Assembly: GCF_014645815.1 (NCBI RefSeq)
Contig: NZ_BMML01000039.1
Span: forward strand, 1-64,000
Reading direction: 5' to 3'
Source of the DNA: Streptomyces fuscichromogenes
GTDB lineage: Bacteria > Actinomycetota > Actinomycetes > Streptomycetales > Streptomycetaceae
Length of the DNA stretch: 64,000 nucleotides
The notes under the pieces were generated by a model. The model had not been told where the DNA came from and made no database searches. It worked only from the letters and a program-made list of their open reading frames with translations. How positions within the stretch are numbered: the first letter of the stretch is position 1; each line of letters opens with the position of its first letter. The position numbers and the translations under genes are program-made. Below are positions 32,253 through 40,050 of the stretch, piece by piece.

Positions 32253-32660
32253 GTGCACGCATACGACCTTCCTCCCCACCGGCCGTCCTTCTCCGCCGTT
32301 CCCGCTGCTCGGACGGCTCAGGAGGCCCCGGGCGGGATCTCGGCCACGCCGATCTACGACGCGCTCTACGCGGAGTGGGTCAAGAGCTTCCGTACGCTGC
32401 CGGGTGATCGCAGCGGTGAGGAGTCGATGGGGTTCGTCGCCTTCGGGACCACCCCGTTCAGTACCGGCACCCACGGCCTGGGGTCGTACGGAGGGAGTTC
32501 GTACAGCGCGTACAGCGCCGGTGCCTACAGCGCCCGGAACGGCGGCGGGCAGCCGCAGCCGCCGCAGTGGCAGCGGGTCGGGACGCTCGGGCAGGCCCAG
32601 GAGACCGGGATGACACCGGTCCCGGCGGCGCTTCCGCCGGGCCCGCGCCGGGGGATGTGA
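32253..32660 (+). CDS. Small conserved Gly/Ser/Tyr-rich protein of unknown function
   Basis: 135 aa from a GTG at 32253. The first half has a plausible folded segment (ATPIYDALYAEWVKSFRTLPGDRSGEESMGFVAF). The second half is low complexity with LGSYGGSSYSAYSAGAYSARNGGG and a Pro-rich end. No signal peptide or membrane helix. The start is uncertain: no ribosome site is obvious. It lies between the gene at 31335 and der, convergent to der, with a strong terminator after it. Confidence 0.65.
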   Translation: MHAYDLPPHRPSFSAVPAARTAQEAPGGISATPIYDALYAEWVKSFRTLPGDRSGEESMGFVAFGTTPFSTGTHGLGSYGGSSYSAYSAGAYSARNGGGQPQPPQWQRVGTLGQAQETGMTPVPAALPPGPRRGM

Positions 32661-32669
32661 CAGATCGAC

Positions 32670-32709
32670 GTGACAGATCACGGGTGAGACGTGACAGATC
32701 ACGGGTGAG
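32670..32709. repeat. 21-bp direct repeat before the der terminator
   Basis: GTGACAGATCACGGGTGAG occurs at 32670-32688 and 32691-32709, with a partial third copy (GTGACAGATC) at 32657. The second copy overlaps the left arm of the terminator, so the array may have grown out of the hairpin. Confidence 0.8.
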
Positions 32710-32746
32710 GGGCGGCCATCGTCAGCGATGGCCGCCCCTCACCCGT
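32701..32746. terminator. Bidirectional terminator between gene 32253 and der
   Basis: Perfect 21-bp arms (32701-32721 and 32726-32746, beginning ACGGGTGAGGGGCGGCC) around the loop TCAG. It sits 5 bp from the der stop. Confidence 0.9.
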
Positions 32747-32750
32747 ACGG

Positions 32751-34235
32751 TCACTTCTTCTTCGCGCCGCGCTTCTCACGCACCCGCACGGAGATATGGA
32801 TCGGCGTGCCCTCGAAGCCGAACTCCTCGCGCAGCCGGCGCTCGATGAAGCGGCGGTAGCCCGCCTCGATGAAGCCGGAGGCGAACAGGACGAACCGCGG
32901 CGGCTTGGTGCCCGCCTGGGTGCCGAACAGGATGCGCGGCTGCTTGCCGCCCCGGACCGGGTGCGGGTGGGCCGAGACCAGCTCGCCGAGGAAGGCGTTG
33001 AGGCGGCCGGTGGGGACGCGGGTCTCCCAGCCGGCGAGGGCGGTCTCGATGGCGGGGACCAGCTTCTCCATGTGCCGGCCGGTGCGCGCGGAGACGTTGA
33101 CACGGGGCGCCCAGGCGACCTGGCCGAGCTCGGTCTCGATCTCGCGTTCGAGGTAGTAGCGGCGCTCCTCGTCGAGGGTGTCCCACTTGTTGAAGGCGAG
33201 GACGACCGCGCGGCCCGCCTCGACGGCCATGGTGACGATGCGCTGGTCCTGCACCGAGATGTTCTCGGAGGCGTCGATCAGGATGACCGCGACCTCGGCC
33301 TTCTCCACCGCCGCCGCGGTGCGCAGCGAGGCGTAGTAGTCGGCGCCCTGCTGGAGGTGGACGCGCTTGCGGATGCCGGCGGTGTCGACGAACTTCCAGG
33401 TGATGCCGCCGAGTTCGATCAGCTCGTCGACCGGGTCGCGGGTGGTGCCGGCGATCTCGTTGACGACGACGCGCTCCTCGCCCGCCACCTTGTTGAGGAG
33501 GGAGGACTTGCCGACGTTCGGGCGGCCGATGAGGGCGATCCGGCGGGGGCCGCCGACGCCGGGGCCGCCGAAGGTCTGCTCGGGCGCCTCGGGCAGCGCC
33601 TCCAGGACGGCGTCGAGCATGTCGCCGGTGCCGCGGCCGTGCAGGGCGGAGACGGGGTGCGGCTCGCCGAGACCGAGGGACCAGAGGTAGGAGGCGTCGG
33701 CCTCGCCGCTGGGACCGTCGACCTTGTTCGCGGCCAGCACGACCGGCTTGCCGGCCTTGCGCAGCAGGCGTACGACCGCCTCGTCGGTGTCGGTCGCGCC
33801 CACCTTGGCGTCGACGACGAAGACGACCGCGTCGGCGGCCTCGATCGCGTACTCGGCCTGGGCCGCCACGGAGGCGTCGATGCCGAGGACGTCCTGCTCC
33901 CAGCCGCCGGTGTCGACGACCTTGAAGCGGCGGCCCGCCCACTCGGCCTCGTAGGTCACCCGGTCCCGGGTGACACCGGGCTTGTCCTCGACGACGGCCT
34001 CGCGGCGCCCGATGATGCGGTTGACCAGAGTCGACTTGCCGACGTTCGGGCGGCCGACGACGGCGAGCACGGGCAGCGGGCCGTGGCCGGCCGCCTCGAT
34101 GGCACCCTCGACATCCTCGATGTCGAAGCCCTCTTCCGCGGCGAGCTCCATGAACTCCGCGTACTCGGCGTCGCCGAGCGCCCCGTGGTCGTACTCGTGC
34201 TCAGCCGAGTCGCCGGGCTGGATGTGGTCGTTCAT
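32751..34235 (-). CDS. der: Ribosome-associated GTPase Der (EngA)
   Basis: Essential GTPase for 50S subunit assembly with two tandem G domains, 494 aa from ATG 34235 (GAGG 10 bases upstream). An acidic N-terminal extension of about 55 residues (ELAAEEGFDIEDVEG) is typical of actinobacterial Der. Domain 1 starts at VVGRPNVGKST (60-69) with DTGGWE and NKVDG; domain 2 starts near 236 with LIGRPNVGKSS, DTAGIRKR and NKWD. The C-terminal KH-like domain ends with HISVRVREKRGAKKK. The larger upstream open frame to 34373 has no ribosome site. It lies after cmk and plsC on the same strand, separated from them by the MITE. Confidence 0.97.
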   Translation of the reverse strand: MNDHIQPGDSAEHEYDHGALGDAEYAEFMELAAEEGFDIEDVEGAIEAAGHGPLPVLAVVGRPNVGKSTLVNRIIGRREAVVEDKPGVTRDRVTYEAEWAGRRFKVVDTGGWEQDVLGIDASVAAQAEYAIEAADAVVFVVDAKVGATDTDEAVVRLLRKAGKPVVLAANKVDGPSGEADASYLWSLGLGEPHPVSALHGRGTGDMLDAVLEALPEAPEQTFGGPGVGGPRRIALIGRPNVGKSSLLNKVAGEERVVVNEIAGTTRDPVDELIELGGITWKFVDTAGIRKRVHLQQGADYYASLRTAAAVEKAEVAVILIDASENISVQDQRIVTMAVEAGRAVVLAFNKWDTLDEERRYYLEREIETELGQVAWAPRVNVSARTGRHMEKLVPAIETALAGWETRVPTGRLNAFLGELVSAHPHPVRGGKQPRILFGTQAGTKPPRFVLFASGFIEAGYRRFIERRLREEFGFEGTPIHISVRVREKRGAKKK

Positions 34236-34326
34236 GAAGTCCGTACCTCGTCGTTCATCGTGGTGATCGGTGGACCGCACCCCGTCATGGGCTCCCATAT
34301 GGGGTGATCCACTACTCAGTGTCGCC

Positions 34327-34440
34327 CTAGGGCCTGTCCGGCGGATCATGCCGGAGACGCGGGGGTGTGGCACGCCCGCTCACCCGAGAGTAATGGGCAC
34401 CGCTGCTTTTCTCCGACCTGATCCGCCGGACAGGCCCTAG
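34327..34440. mobile_element. MITE, 106 bp with 18-bp terminal inverted repeats and CTAG duplication
   Basis: Terminal inverted repeats GGCCTGTCCGGCGGATCA at 34331-34348 and the exact complement at 34419-34436 enclose 70 bp with no gene. The element is flanked by CTAG on both sides (34327-34330 and 34437-34440), the target duplication typical of IS5-group transposition (YTAR). It is non-autonomous: no transposase. It lies between plsC and der; the right CTAG supplies the TAG stop of plsC. Confidence 0.8.
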
Positions 34441-35081
34441 CGTCCGGTCAGACGCCTGGCGTTTTCCAGGTGGCCGGCGAGCTGCTTCTGGATGCGCTCG
34501 GTGGCCTCGTCCAGGGCCTTGCGGGTGCGCCGGCCGGTGCCGTCGCCCGCCTCGAAGGGGTCGCCGAAGACCACGTCGACGCGGGAGCGCAGCGGGGGCA
34601 GCCCCTTTATCAACCGTCCCCGCCGCTCGGAGCTTCCCAGCACGGCCACCGGGACGATGGGCGCCCCGGAGCGCACCGCGAAGTAGGCCAGTCCCGCGCG
34701 CAGCGCGGCGAAGTCGCCGTCGCCCCGGCTGCCCTCGGGGAAGATGCCGAGCACTCCCCCGGCCTCCAGGACGCCGAGCGCCCGGGTGATCGCCGTGCGG
34801 TCGGCGGACTGCCGGTCCACCTTCAGCTGCCCGATCCCGGTCAGGAAGGGGTCCAGCGGCCCGATGAACGCCTCCTTCTTGATGAGGAAGTGCGTCGGCC
34901 GGGGCGACACGCCCATGACCATCGGGCCGTCGATGTTGTGGGAGTGGTTCACGGCGAGGATCGCCGGGCCGTGCGCGGGCAGCTTCCAGGCGCCGAGCAC
35001 GCGCGGCTTCCACAGCCCGTACATCAGGCCGACCCCGATGCGCCGTCCGGTCTCGGCGCCCCGCTGCGACGGAACGCTCAC
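34437..35081 (-). CDS. 1-acyl-glycerol-3-phosphate acyltransferase-like protein (PlsC family)
   Basis: Membrane-associated acyltransferase of phospholipid synthesis, 214 aa from a GTG at 35081 that overlaps the cmk stop (GTGA). The four acyltransferase blocks are present: VNHSHNIDGP near residue 44 (H-x4-D), FLIKKEAF near 67, FPEGSRG near 114 and PIVPVAVLG near 141. Its reading frame extends upstream through cmk only by chance. The stop TAG is part of the CTAG duplication of the adjacent MITE, so the insertion took place exactly at the gene end without changing the protein. cmk and plsC are commonly paired or fused in actinobacteria. Confidence 0.93.
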   Translation of the reverse strand: MSVPSQRGAETGRRIGVGLMYGLWKPRVLGAWKLPAHGPAILAVNHSHNIDGPMVMGVSPRPTHFLIKKEAFIGPLDPFLTGIGQLKVDRQSADRTAITRALGVLEAGGVLGIFPEGSRGDGDFAALRAGLAYFAVRSGAPIVPVAVLGSSERRGRLIKGLPPLRSRVDVVFGDPFEAGDGTGRRTRKALDEATERIQKQLAGHLENARRLTGR

Positions 35082-35764
35082 TTCGCGGCCCGCTTCTCCT
35101 CGACGAGGGTGACGACGCACTCGATGACCTGGGCCAGGGTCAGCTCGGTGGTGTCCACCTCGACCGCGTCGCCGGCCTTGGCGAGCGGCGAGGTCTTGCG
35201 GGAGGAGTCGGCCGCGTCCCGCTTGACCAGGGCCTCGCGGGTGGCGTTGACGTCGGCGCCCTTCAGCTCGCCGCTGCGGCGGGCCGCGCGGGCCTCCGGG
35301 GAGGCGGTGAGGAAGACCTTGAGGTCGGCGTCGGGCAGCACGGTGGTGCCGATGTCCCGGCCCTCGACGACGATGCCGTCCGCGGCGGCGCGGGCCAGCG
35401 ACCGCTGGAGCTCGCTGATCCGGGTCCGCACCTCGGGCACCGCGCTGACCGCGCTGACCTTCGAGGTGACCTCCTCGGTGCGGATCGGGCCGGAGACGTC
35501 CACGCCGTCGACGGTGATCGTCGGCTTGACCGGGTCGGTCCCCGAGACGATCTCCGGCTTGCCGGCCACCGCGGCGATCGCGGTCGGGTCGGTGAGGTCG
35601 ATGCCGCTGGTCACCATCCACCAGGTGATGGCCCGGTACTGGGCGCCGGTGTCCAGGTAGCTCAGGCCGAGTTGCTCGGCCACGGCCTTGGACGTGCTCG
35701 ACTTGCCGGTGCCCGAGGGGCCGTCGATCGCGACAATCACGGGCTTTGCGGCGCCGTTTTCCAC
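35078..35764 (-). CDS. cmk: Cytidylate kinase
   Basis: Phosphorylates CMP/dCMP with ATP, 228 aa from a GTG at 35764, chosen because GGAAGG lies about 10 bases upstream and the length then fits the family. The P-loop is AIDGPSGTGKSS near residues 12-23, followed by GLSYLDTGAQYRAITWW, VVEGRDIGTTVLPDADLKVFLTAS near 130 and ARAARRSGE. It follows tyrA with 96 bp between and overlaps the acyltransferase gene. Confidence 0.96.
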   Translation of the reverse strand: MENGAAKPVIVAIDGPSGTGKSSTSKAVAEQLGLSYLDTGAQYRAITWWMVTSGIDLTDPTAIAAVAGKPEIVSGTDPVKPTITVDGVDVSGPIRTEEVTSKVSAVSAVPEVRTRISELQRSLARAAADGIVVEGRDIGTTVLPDADLKVFLTASPEARAARRSGELKGADVNATREALVKRDAADSSRKTSPLAKAGDAVEVDTTELTLAQVIECVVTLVEEKRAAK

Positions 35765-35860
35765 GGGGGGACACCTTCCGGGTGCAGGGTGGTGGGTGGT
35801 GTGCGGGCGGCGGTGCGCCCCGCACAAGGTTACCGGCCCCCGGGACCGCCGTTTTCAGCG

Positions 35861-36946
35861 CTACTGCCGCAGTGCCCAGCCCCGGTCCCGCAGCGCCGAC
35901 GTGAGCACGGGTACCGCCTTCGGCTCCACCCAGAGCTGGACGTGACCGGCCTGCTGACCGGTCGCGTGCTCGATCCGCACGTCCTCGATGTTGACCCCGA
36001 CCGCGCCGGCGTCCGCGAAGATCCGGGCCAGCTGGCCGGGCTGGTCGTCGATGAGTACCGCCACGACGTCGTACACCCGCGGCGCCGAGCCGTGCTTGCC
36101 GGGTACCCGCACCTGGCCGGCGTTGCCCCGGCGCAGCACGTCCTCGATGCCCGCGCCGCCCTCGCGCCGCTTGGCCTCGTCCGAGGACTGCAGGGCGCGC
36201 AGGGCGCGCACCGTCTCGTCGAGGTCCCCGGAGACGTCCGCGAGCAGGTCGGCGACCGGGCCGGGGTTCGCGGAGAGGATGTCGATCCACATCCCGGGGT
36301 CGGAGGCAGCGATCCGGGTCACGTCCCGGATGCCCTGTCCGCACAGTCGTACGGCCGACTCGTCGGCGTGCTCCAGGCGGGCCGCGACCATGCTGGAGAC
36401 CAGGTGGGGCATGTGGGAGACCAGCGCCACCGCCCGGTCGTGGGCGTCGGCGTCCATGACCACCGGCAGGGCCCGGCAGTGCGAGACCAGCTCCAGGGCG
36501 AGGTTCAGCACCTCGGTGTCGGTGTCCCGGGTCGGGGTGAGCACCCAGGGGCGGCCCTCGAAGAGGTCGGCGGTGGCCGCGAGCGGTCCGGACTTCTCCC
36601 GGCCGGCCATGGGGTGCGTGCCGATGTACGCCGACAGGTCCAGGCCGCTGGCCTCCAGCTCGCGGCGCGGGCCGCCCTTGACGCTCGCCACGTCGGCGTA
36701 GCCGCGGGCCAGGCCCCTGTGCATCGCGTCCGCGAGGACGGCTGCCACATGGGCGGGCGGGGCGGCGACGAGGGCCAGGTCGACCGGTCCGTCGGGGGTC
36801 TCGTCGGTGCCGGCGCCGAGCGCGGCCGCGGTGCGGGCCTGCTCGGGGTCGTGGTCGGCGAGGTGGACGACGACGCCCCGCTGGGCGAGGGCGAGCGCGG
36901 CGGACGTACCGATGAGACCGGTACCGATGACGAGCGCGGTCCTCAC
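35861..36946 (-). CDS. tyrA: Prephenate dehydrogenase with C-terminal ACT domain
   Basis: Tyrosine biosynthesis enzyme, 361 aa from a GTG at 36946 overlapping the aroH stop (GTGA). The NAD(P)-binding motif is VIGTGLIGTSAALAL near residue 6. Catalytic segments are ASVKGG near 93, GTHPMAGREKSGP near 113, DAHDRAVALVSHMPHLVSSM near 185 and the C-terminal dehydrogenase helices. An ACT-type regulatory domain (VYDVVAVLIDDQPGQLARIFADAGAVGVNIEDV) from about 280 suggests feedback control by an aromatic amino acid. It forms an operon with aroH, so both steps from chorismate to 4-hydroxyphenylpyruvate are encoded together. Confidence 0.95.
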   Translation of the reverse strand: MRTALVIGTGLIGTSAALALAQRGVVVHLADHDPEQARTAAALGAGTDETPDGPVDLALVAAPPAHVAAVLADAMHRGLARGYADVASVKGGPRRELEASGLDLSAYIGTHPMAGREKSGPLAATADLFEGRPWVLTPTRDTDTEVLNLALELVSHCRALPVVMDADAHDRAVALVSHMPHLVSSMVAARLEHADESAVRLCGQGIRDVTRIAASDPGMWIDILSANPGPVADLLADVSGDLDETVRALRALQSSDEAKRREGGAGIEDVLRRGNAGQVRVPGKHGSAPRVYDVVAVLIDDQPGQLARIFADAGAVGVNIEDVRIEHATGQQAGHVQLWVEPKAVPVLTSALRDRGWALRQ

Positions 36947-37305
36947 TGGGCGATGTCCTTGCGCAGGGCGGCCGCGGCGCCGAGGTAGACGTGGTTGATC
37001 TCGGCCCGGGGCCGGTCGGACTCGATGTGCGCGAGTATCCGTACGACGCGGGGCATGGCGCCCGCGATGTCCAGCTCCTGGGCGCAGATCAGCGGCACGT
37101 CGACGATGCCGAGCCCCCGCGCGGCGGCGGCCGGGAAGTCGCTGTGCAGGTCTGGGGTGGCCGTGAACCAGATGCTGATCAGGTCGTCGGCGGTCAGGCC
37201 GTTCCGCTCCAGGACGGTGGTGAGCAGTGCTCCGACCTGCTCGTCCATGTGGCCGGCCTCGTCCCGCTCCAGCTGGACGGCCCCCCGGACCGCTCGTACC
37301 GCCAC
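36943..37305 (-). CDS. aroH: Chorismate mutase, AroH type
   Basis: Monofunctional chorismate mutase of the trimeric Bacillus subtilis AroH fold, 120 aa. Signature parts: VRAVRGAVQLERDEAGHMDEQVGALLTTVLERNGL, ISIWFTATPDLHSDFPAAAARGLG and VPLICAQELDIAGAMPRVVRILAHI, which carry the Arg and Glu that line the active site. The GTG at 37305 is preceded by AGGAG 8 bases away. It is coupled to tyrA and is probably the first gene of the aroH-tyrA-cmk-plsC run. Confidence 0.95.
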   Translation of the reverse strand: MAVRAVRGAVQLERDEAGHMDEQVGALLTTVLERNGLTADDLISIWFTATPDLHSDFPAAAARGLGIVDVPLICAQELDIAGAMPRVVRILAHIESDRPRAEINHVYLGAAAALRKDIAQ

Positions 37306-37534
37306 GGCACCGCTCCTGTTCTGACGTCGATCTCTGTGGTCCGTCCAGCCTAGTCAGACCCGTACCGGGCCCGTGCGCCCTGCCCGCCCGCTGAGACACG
37401 CCTCACCCTGGCCCCAATGTCACGTCTGGTCACCCATTCCGCTACTTGGGGCGGAACACCCCCGTGCGCCTCTTTACGCCGGGCCCGCCGGTCCGCTCTG
37501 ATGGCAGGCAGACCCGCCCCGGGGGAGGTCCGCC

Positions 37535-38230
37535 ATGAAACGTCCCGGTCCGTTGCTGACCCTGCTCGCGGGTCTGCTGCTCGGCCTGTTCATGCTGACG
37601 CTCAACGTGACGACGGGGACGAGGACCGCCTCGTCGTCGTACCAGGAGAGGTCGCCGAGCCCGTCGGCTCCGTCGAGGACGGCCGCGACCGCGACCGCCA
37701 CGGCGTCCCCGTCGTCGCCCTCGCCCTCGCTCTCGCTCCCGCCGTCGCCGGCGCCGTCGAAGATCTCCGACGCCTCCTACGCCGGCCGTACCGACGACGA
37801 CTCGTCCTCCGTCGCCGTCTCGGTCCGTGACGGCAGGGCGATCGCCTACTTCTGTGACGGACACAGCAAGGAGTCCTGGCTCAAGGGCCGGGTGAACCCC
37901 GACGGCAGCATGAGGCTGACCGGCGGCCACGGTGCCGTCCTGAACGGCACCGTGGAGGACGACCGGCGCGTGCGCGGGGCCGTCGACCTGGACGGCGGCC
38001 ACTACTCCTTCACCGCCCGGCGGGCCGTCAAGGGGACGGGGCTGTACCGGGCCACGGCGACCGTGCGCGGCGCGAAGGTCGACGGCGGCTGGATCGTGCT
38101 CGCCGACGGCCGCCAGGTCGGCATCGTCGACCGCGACGGGACGCCCTCGGCGGCACCCCGTATCGACCCGGAGACCGGCGCCGTGACGGTCGACGGGCAG
38201 CAGCTGACGGCGAGCCCTGTCGTCCCCTGA
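37535..38230 (+). CDS. Secreted or membrane-anchored protein of unknown function
   Basis: 231 aa. An N-terminal signal or anchor (MKRPGPLLTLLAGLLLGLFMLTLNV) is followed by a Ser/Pro/Thr-rich linker of about 50 residues and a beta-rich domain (DDDSSSVAVSVRDGRAIAYFCDGHSKESWLKGRVNPDGSMRLTGGHGAVLNGTVEDD). I do not recognise the family. GGGGGAGG 5 bases before the ATG marks the start. It precedes the membrane/Rieske pair by 29 bp and may be in the same transcript. Confidence 0.75.
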   Translation: MKRPGPLLTLLAGLLLGLFMLTLNVTTGTRTASSSYQERSPSPSAPSRTAATATATASPSSPSPSLSLPPSPAPSKISDASYAGRTDDDSSSVAVSVRDGRAIAYFCDGHSKESWLKGRVNPDGSMRLTGGHGAVLNGTVEDDRRVRGAVDLDGGHYSFTARRAVKGTGLYRATATVRGAKVDGGWIVLADGRQVGIVDRDGTPSAAPRIDPETGAVTVDGQQLTASPVVP

Positions 38231-38259
38231 CACCCGGCCGTGACCCGAGGGAGCCGACC

Positions 38260-38844
38260 ATGTCCGCCGACCCGAACGCCGCCACCCAGAGCTGGCCTTC
38301 GCCCGAGCCGCACCACGGCCGCCCGCACCCCGCCCGCTGTCTCGTCCCCGTCCTGGTGGCCGCCGCGGTCGCGGTCGGCCTCGGCGTGTACGGCAGGCTC
38401 CACCAGCCGACCGGGACCGCCTTCGACCTCGCCGGCTTCAGCAGCACGCGCGCGGTGAAGTCCTGGCTCGCCTCGACCGCGTTCTTCTTCGCGCTGGTCC
38501 AGCTGGTCTCCGCGCTGATGGTGTACGGCAGGCTGCCCGGCCCGCGCTGGGCGCCGGCCCTGCACCGCTGGTCGGGGCGGATCGCGTTCCTGGTCGCGGT
38601 CCCGGTGGCGGTGCACTGCCTGTACGCGTTGGGCTATCAGACGTATGAAACACGCGTTTTGTGGCACTCCATCCTGGGTTGCTTCTTCTTCGGTGCTTTC
38701 AGTGCCAAGATGCTGCTGCTCCGCTCGGAGCGACTCCCTGGCTGGCTGCTGCCGCTCGTCGGTGGGCTGGTGTTCGCCGTGCTCACGCTCGTCTGGCTGA
38801 CGTCCGCCTTCTGGTTCTTCCGCACGTTCGGGGTGACGACATGA
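38260..38844 (+). CDS. Integral membrane protein paired with a Rieske protein
   Basis: 194 aa with about five membrane helices (starting CLVPVLVAAAVAVGLGVYG at residue 28). Histidines in the HRWSGRIAFLVAVPVAVHCLYALG and VLWHSILGCFFFGAFSAKMLLLR helices are spaced as in cytochrome b561-like haem proteins, so it may carry haem b (inference). The stop overlaps the start of the Rieske gene (ATGA), which indicates that the two products work together, probably passing electrons through the membrane to the exported Fe-S protein. No named family is claimed. Confidence 0.8.
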   Translation: MSADPNAATQSWPSPEPHHGRPHPARCLVPVLVAAAVAVGLGVYGRLHQPTGTAFDLAGFSSTRAVKSWLASTAFFFALVQLVSALMVYGRLPGPRWAPALHRWSGRIAFLVAVPVAVHCLYALGYQTYETRVLWHSILGCFFFGAFSAKMLLLRSERLPGWLLPLVGGLVFAVLTLVWLTSAFWFFRTFGVTT

Positions 38845-39284
38845 CCGACGGCTCCACTCGGCGCAGCGTGCTCACGACGGGGACCGCGGCGCTCGCCGCG
38901 ACCTGCGTGGGATGCAGCAACTACAACGACAACGGCTCCTCCAGCTCGTCCGAGACGCCCTCCTCGTCCGCCTCCGGAGCGGCCAGCGCGGCCGCCGGGC
39001 AGGCGCTGGCCCAGACGGGTGAGATCCCGGAGGGCGGCGGCACGATCTTCAAGGACCAGAAGATCGTGGTGACCCAGCCGACGAAGGGCCAGTTCAAGGC
39101 CTTCTCGGCGATCTGCACGCACATGGGCTGCACGGTGAACCAGGTGGCGGACGGCACCATCGACTGCCCCTGCCACGGCAGCAAGTACCACATCGCCGAC
39201 GGCTCGGTGGCACACGGTCCGGCGACCAGGCCGCTGCCGGCCGAGTCGATCACGGTCAGCGGAAATTCGATCACCCTGGGCTGA
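38841..39284 (+). CDS. Exported Rieske (2Fe-2S) protein
   Basis: 147 aa from ATG 38841. The N-terminus has a Tat-like motif (TRRSVLTTG) before a short hydrophobic stretch ending in a Cys (CVGCS) that may be lipidated. A Ser/Ala-rich linker leads to the Rieske domain with both cluster-binding boxes, CTHMGC near residue 93 and CPCHGS near 112. A folded, cofactor-loaded protein exported by Tat fits. The longer open frame upstream runs antisense-free but inside the preceding gene and is not the start. Partner is the overlapping membrane gene. Confidence 0.92.
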   Translation: MTDGSTRRSVLTTGTAALAATCVGCSNYNDNGSSSSSETPSSSASGAASAAAGQALAQTGEIPEGGGTIFKDQKIVVTQPTKGQFKAFSAICTHMGCTVNQVADGTIDCPCHGSKYHIADGSVAHGPATRPLPAESITVSGNSITLG

Positions 39285-39306
39285 CCGGGCACGTACGCTC
39301 CCGGGC

Positions 39307-40050
39307 ATGCAGCCCGAGGACCTGGTACGCGACCACACGATCTACGCCTGCGTCATGGGGTCACGGGCCTTCGGTCTGGCCACGGAGGACAGCGACACCG
39401 ACCGCCGGGGCGTGTTCCTCGCCCCCACTCCCCTGTTCTGGGGCTTCGAGAAGCCGCCCACGCATGTCGAGGGGCCGGGCGAGGAGCAGTTCTCCTGGGA
39501 GCTGGAACGGTTCTGCGAGCTGGCGCTGCGCGCCAACCCGAACATCCTGGAGTGCCTGCACTCGCCCCTGGTCGAACGCCTCGACGACACGGGCCGCGAA
39601 CTGCTCGCGCTGCGCGGCGCCTTCCTCTCACGGCGCGCCTACGACTCCTTCACCCGCTACGCCCTAGCCCAGCGCCGCAAGATCGACGCCGACGTCCGTG
39701 CGCACGGCGCCCCGCGCTGGAAGCACGCGATGCACCTGCTGCGGCTGCTGACCTGCGCCCGCGACCTGCTGCGCACCGGGGAGCTGACGATCGACGTCGG
39801 CGACCGGCGCGCCGGGTTCCTGGCGGTGAAGCGGGGCGAGGTCTCCTGGGCGGAGGTCGAGTCCCGGATGGTCCGGCTCGCCGAGGAGACCGAGCGGGCG
39901 CTGCCCGGCACCCCGCTCCCGGCGGAGCCGGACCACGCGCGGGTGACCGACTTCCTGTTCCGGACCCGCCGGACCTCAGCCCTCCAGACGCACGCGGACC
40001 ACCAGGTCGTGCAGGGCGTCGTGCGCGGTGGGCGCGTCGGGCAGCGCTGA
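39307..40050 (+). CDS. RlaP-type nucleotidyltransferase, paralogue 1
   Basis: Polymerase beta-like nucleotidyltransferase of the RlaP (YcgL/COG3541) type, 247 aa. The motif GSRAFGLATEDSDTDRRGVF (residues 18-37) has the G-S and D-x-D of the catalytic site. ILECLHSPLV near 79 and RWKHAMHLLRLLTCARDLL near 138 are further family blocks. A -10 hexamer TACGCT ends 7 nt before the ATG, suggesting a leaderless mRNA. The last 25 codons overlap the 3' end of the convergent paralogue at 39976-40734 and read as low-quality sequence, so the gene may have run on after losing its own stop. Confidence 0.85.
   Translation: MQPEDLVRDHTIYACVMGSRAFGLATEDSDTDRRGVFLAPTPLFWGFEKPPTHVEGPGEEQFSWELERFCELALRANPNILECLHSPLVERLDDTGRELLALRGAFLSRRAYDSFTRYALAQRRKIDADVRAHGAPRWKHAMHLLRLLTCARDLLRTGELTIDVGDRRAGFLAVKRGEVSWAEVESRMVRLAEETERALPGTPLPAEPDHARVTDFLFRTRRTSALQTHADHQVVQGVVRGGRVGQR

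Noticed and set aside
34437..36344. A 635-residue fusion of acyltransferase with upstream sequence
   Set aside because: The upstream part is cmk and tyrA in the wrong frame; the GTG overlapping the cmk stop is the natural start.
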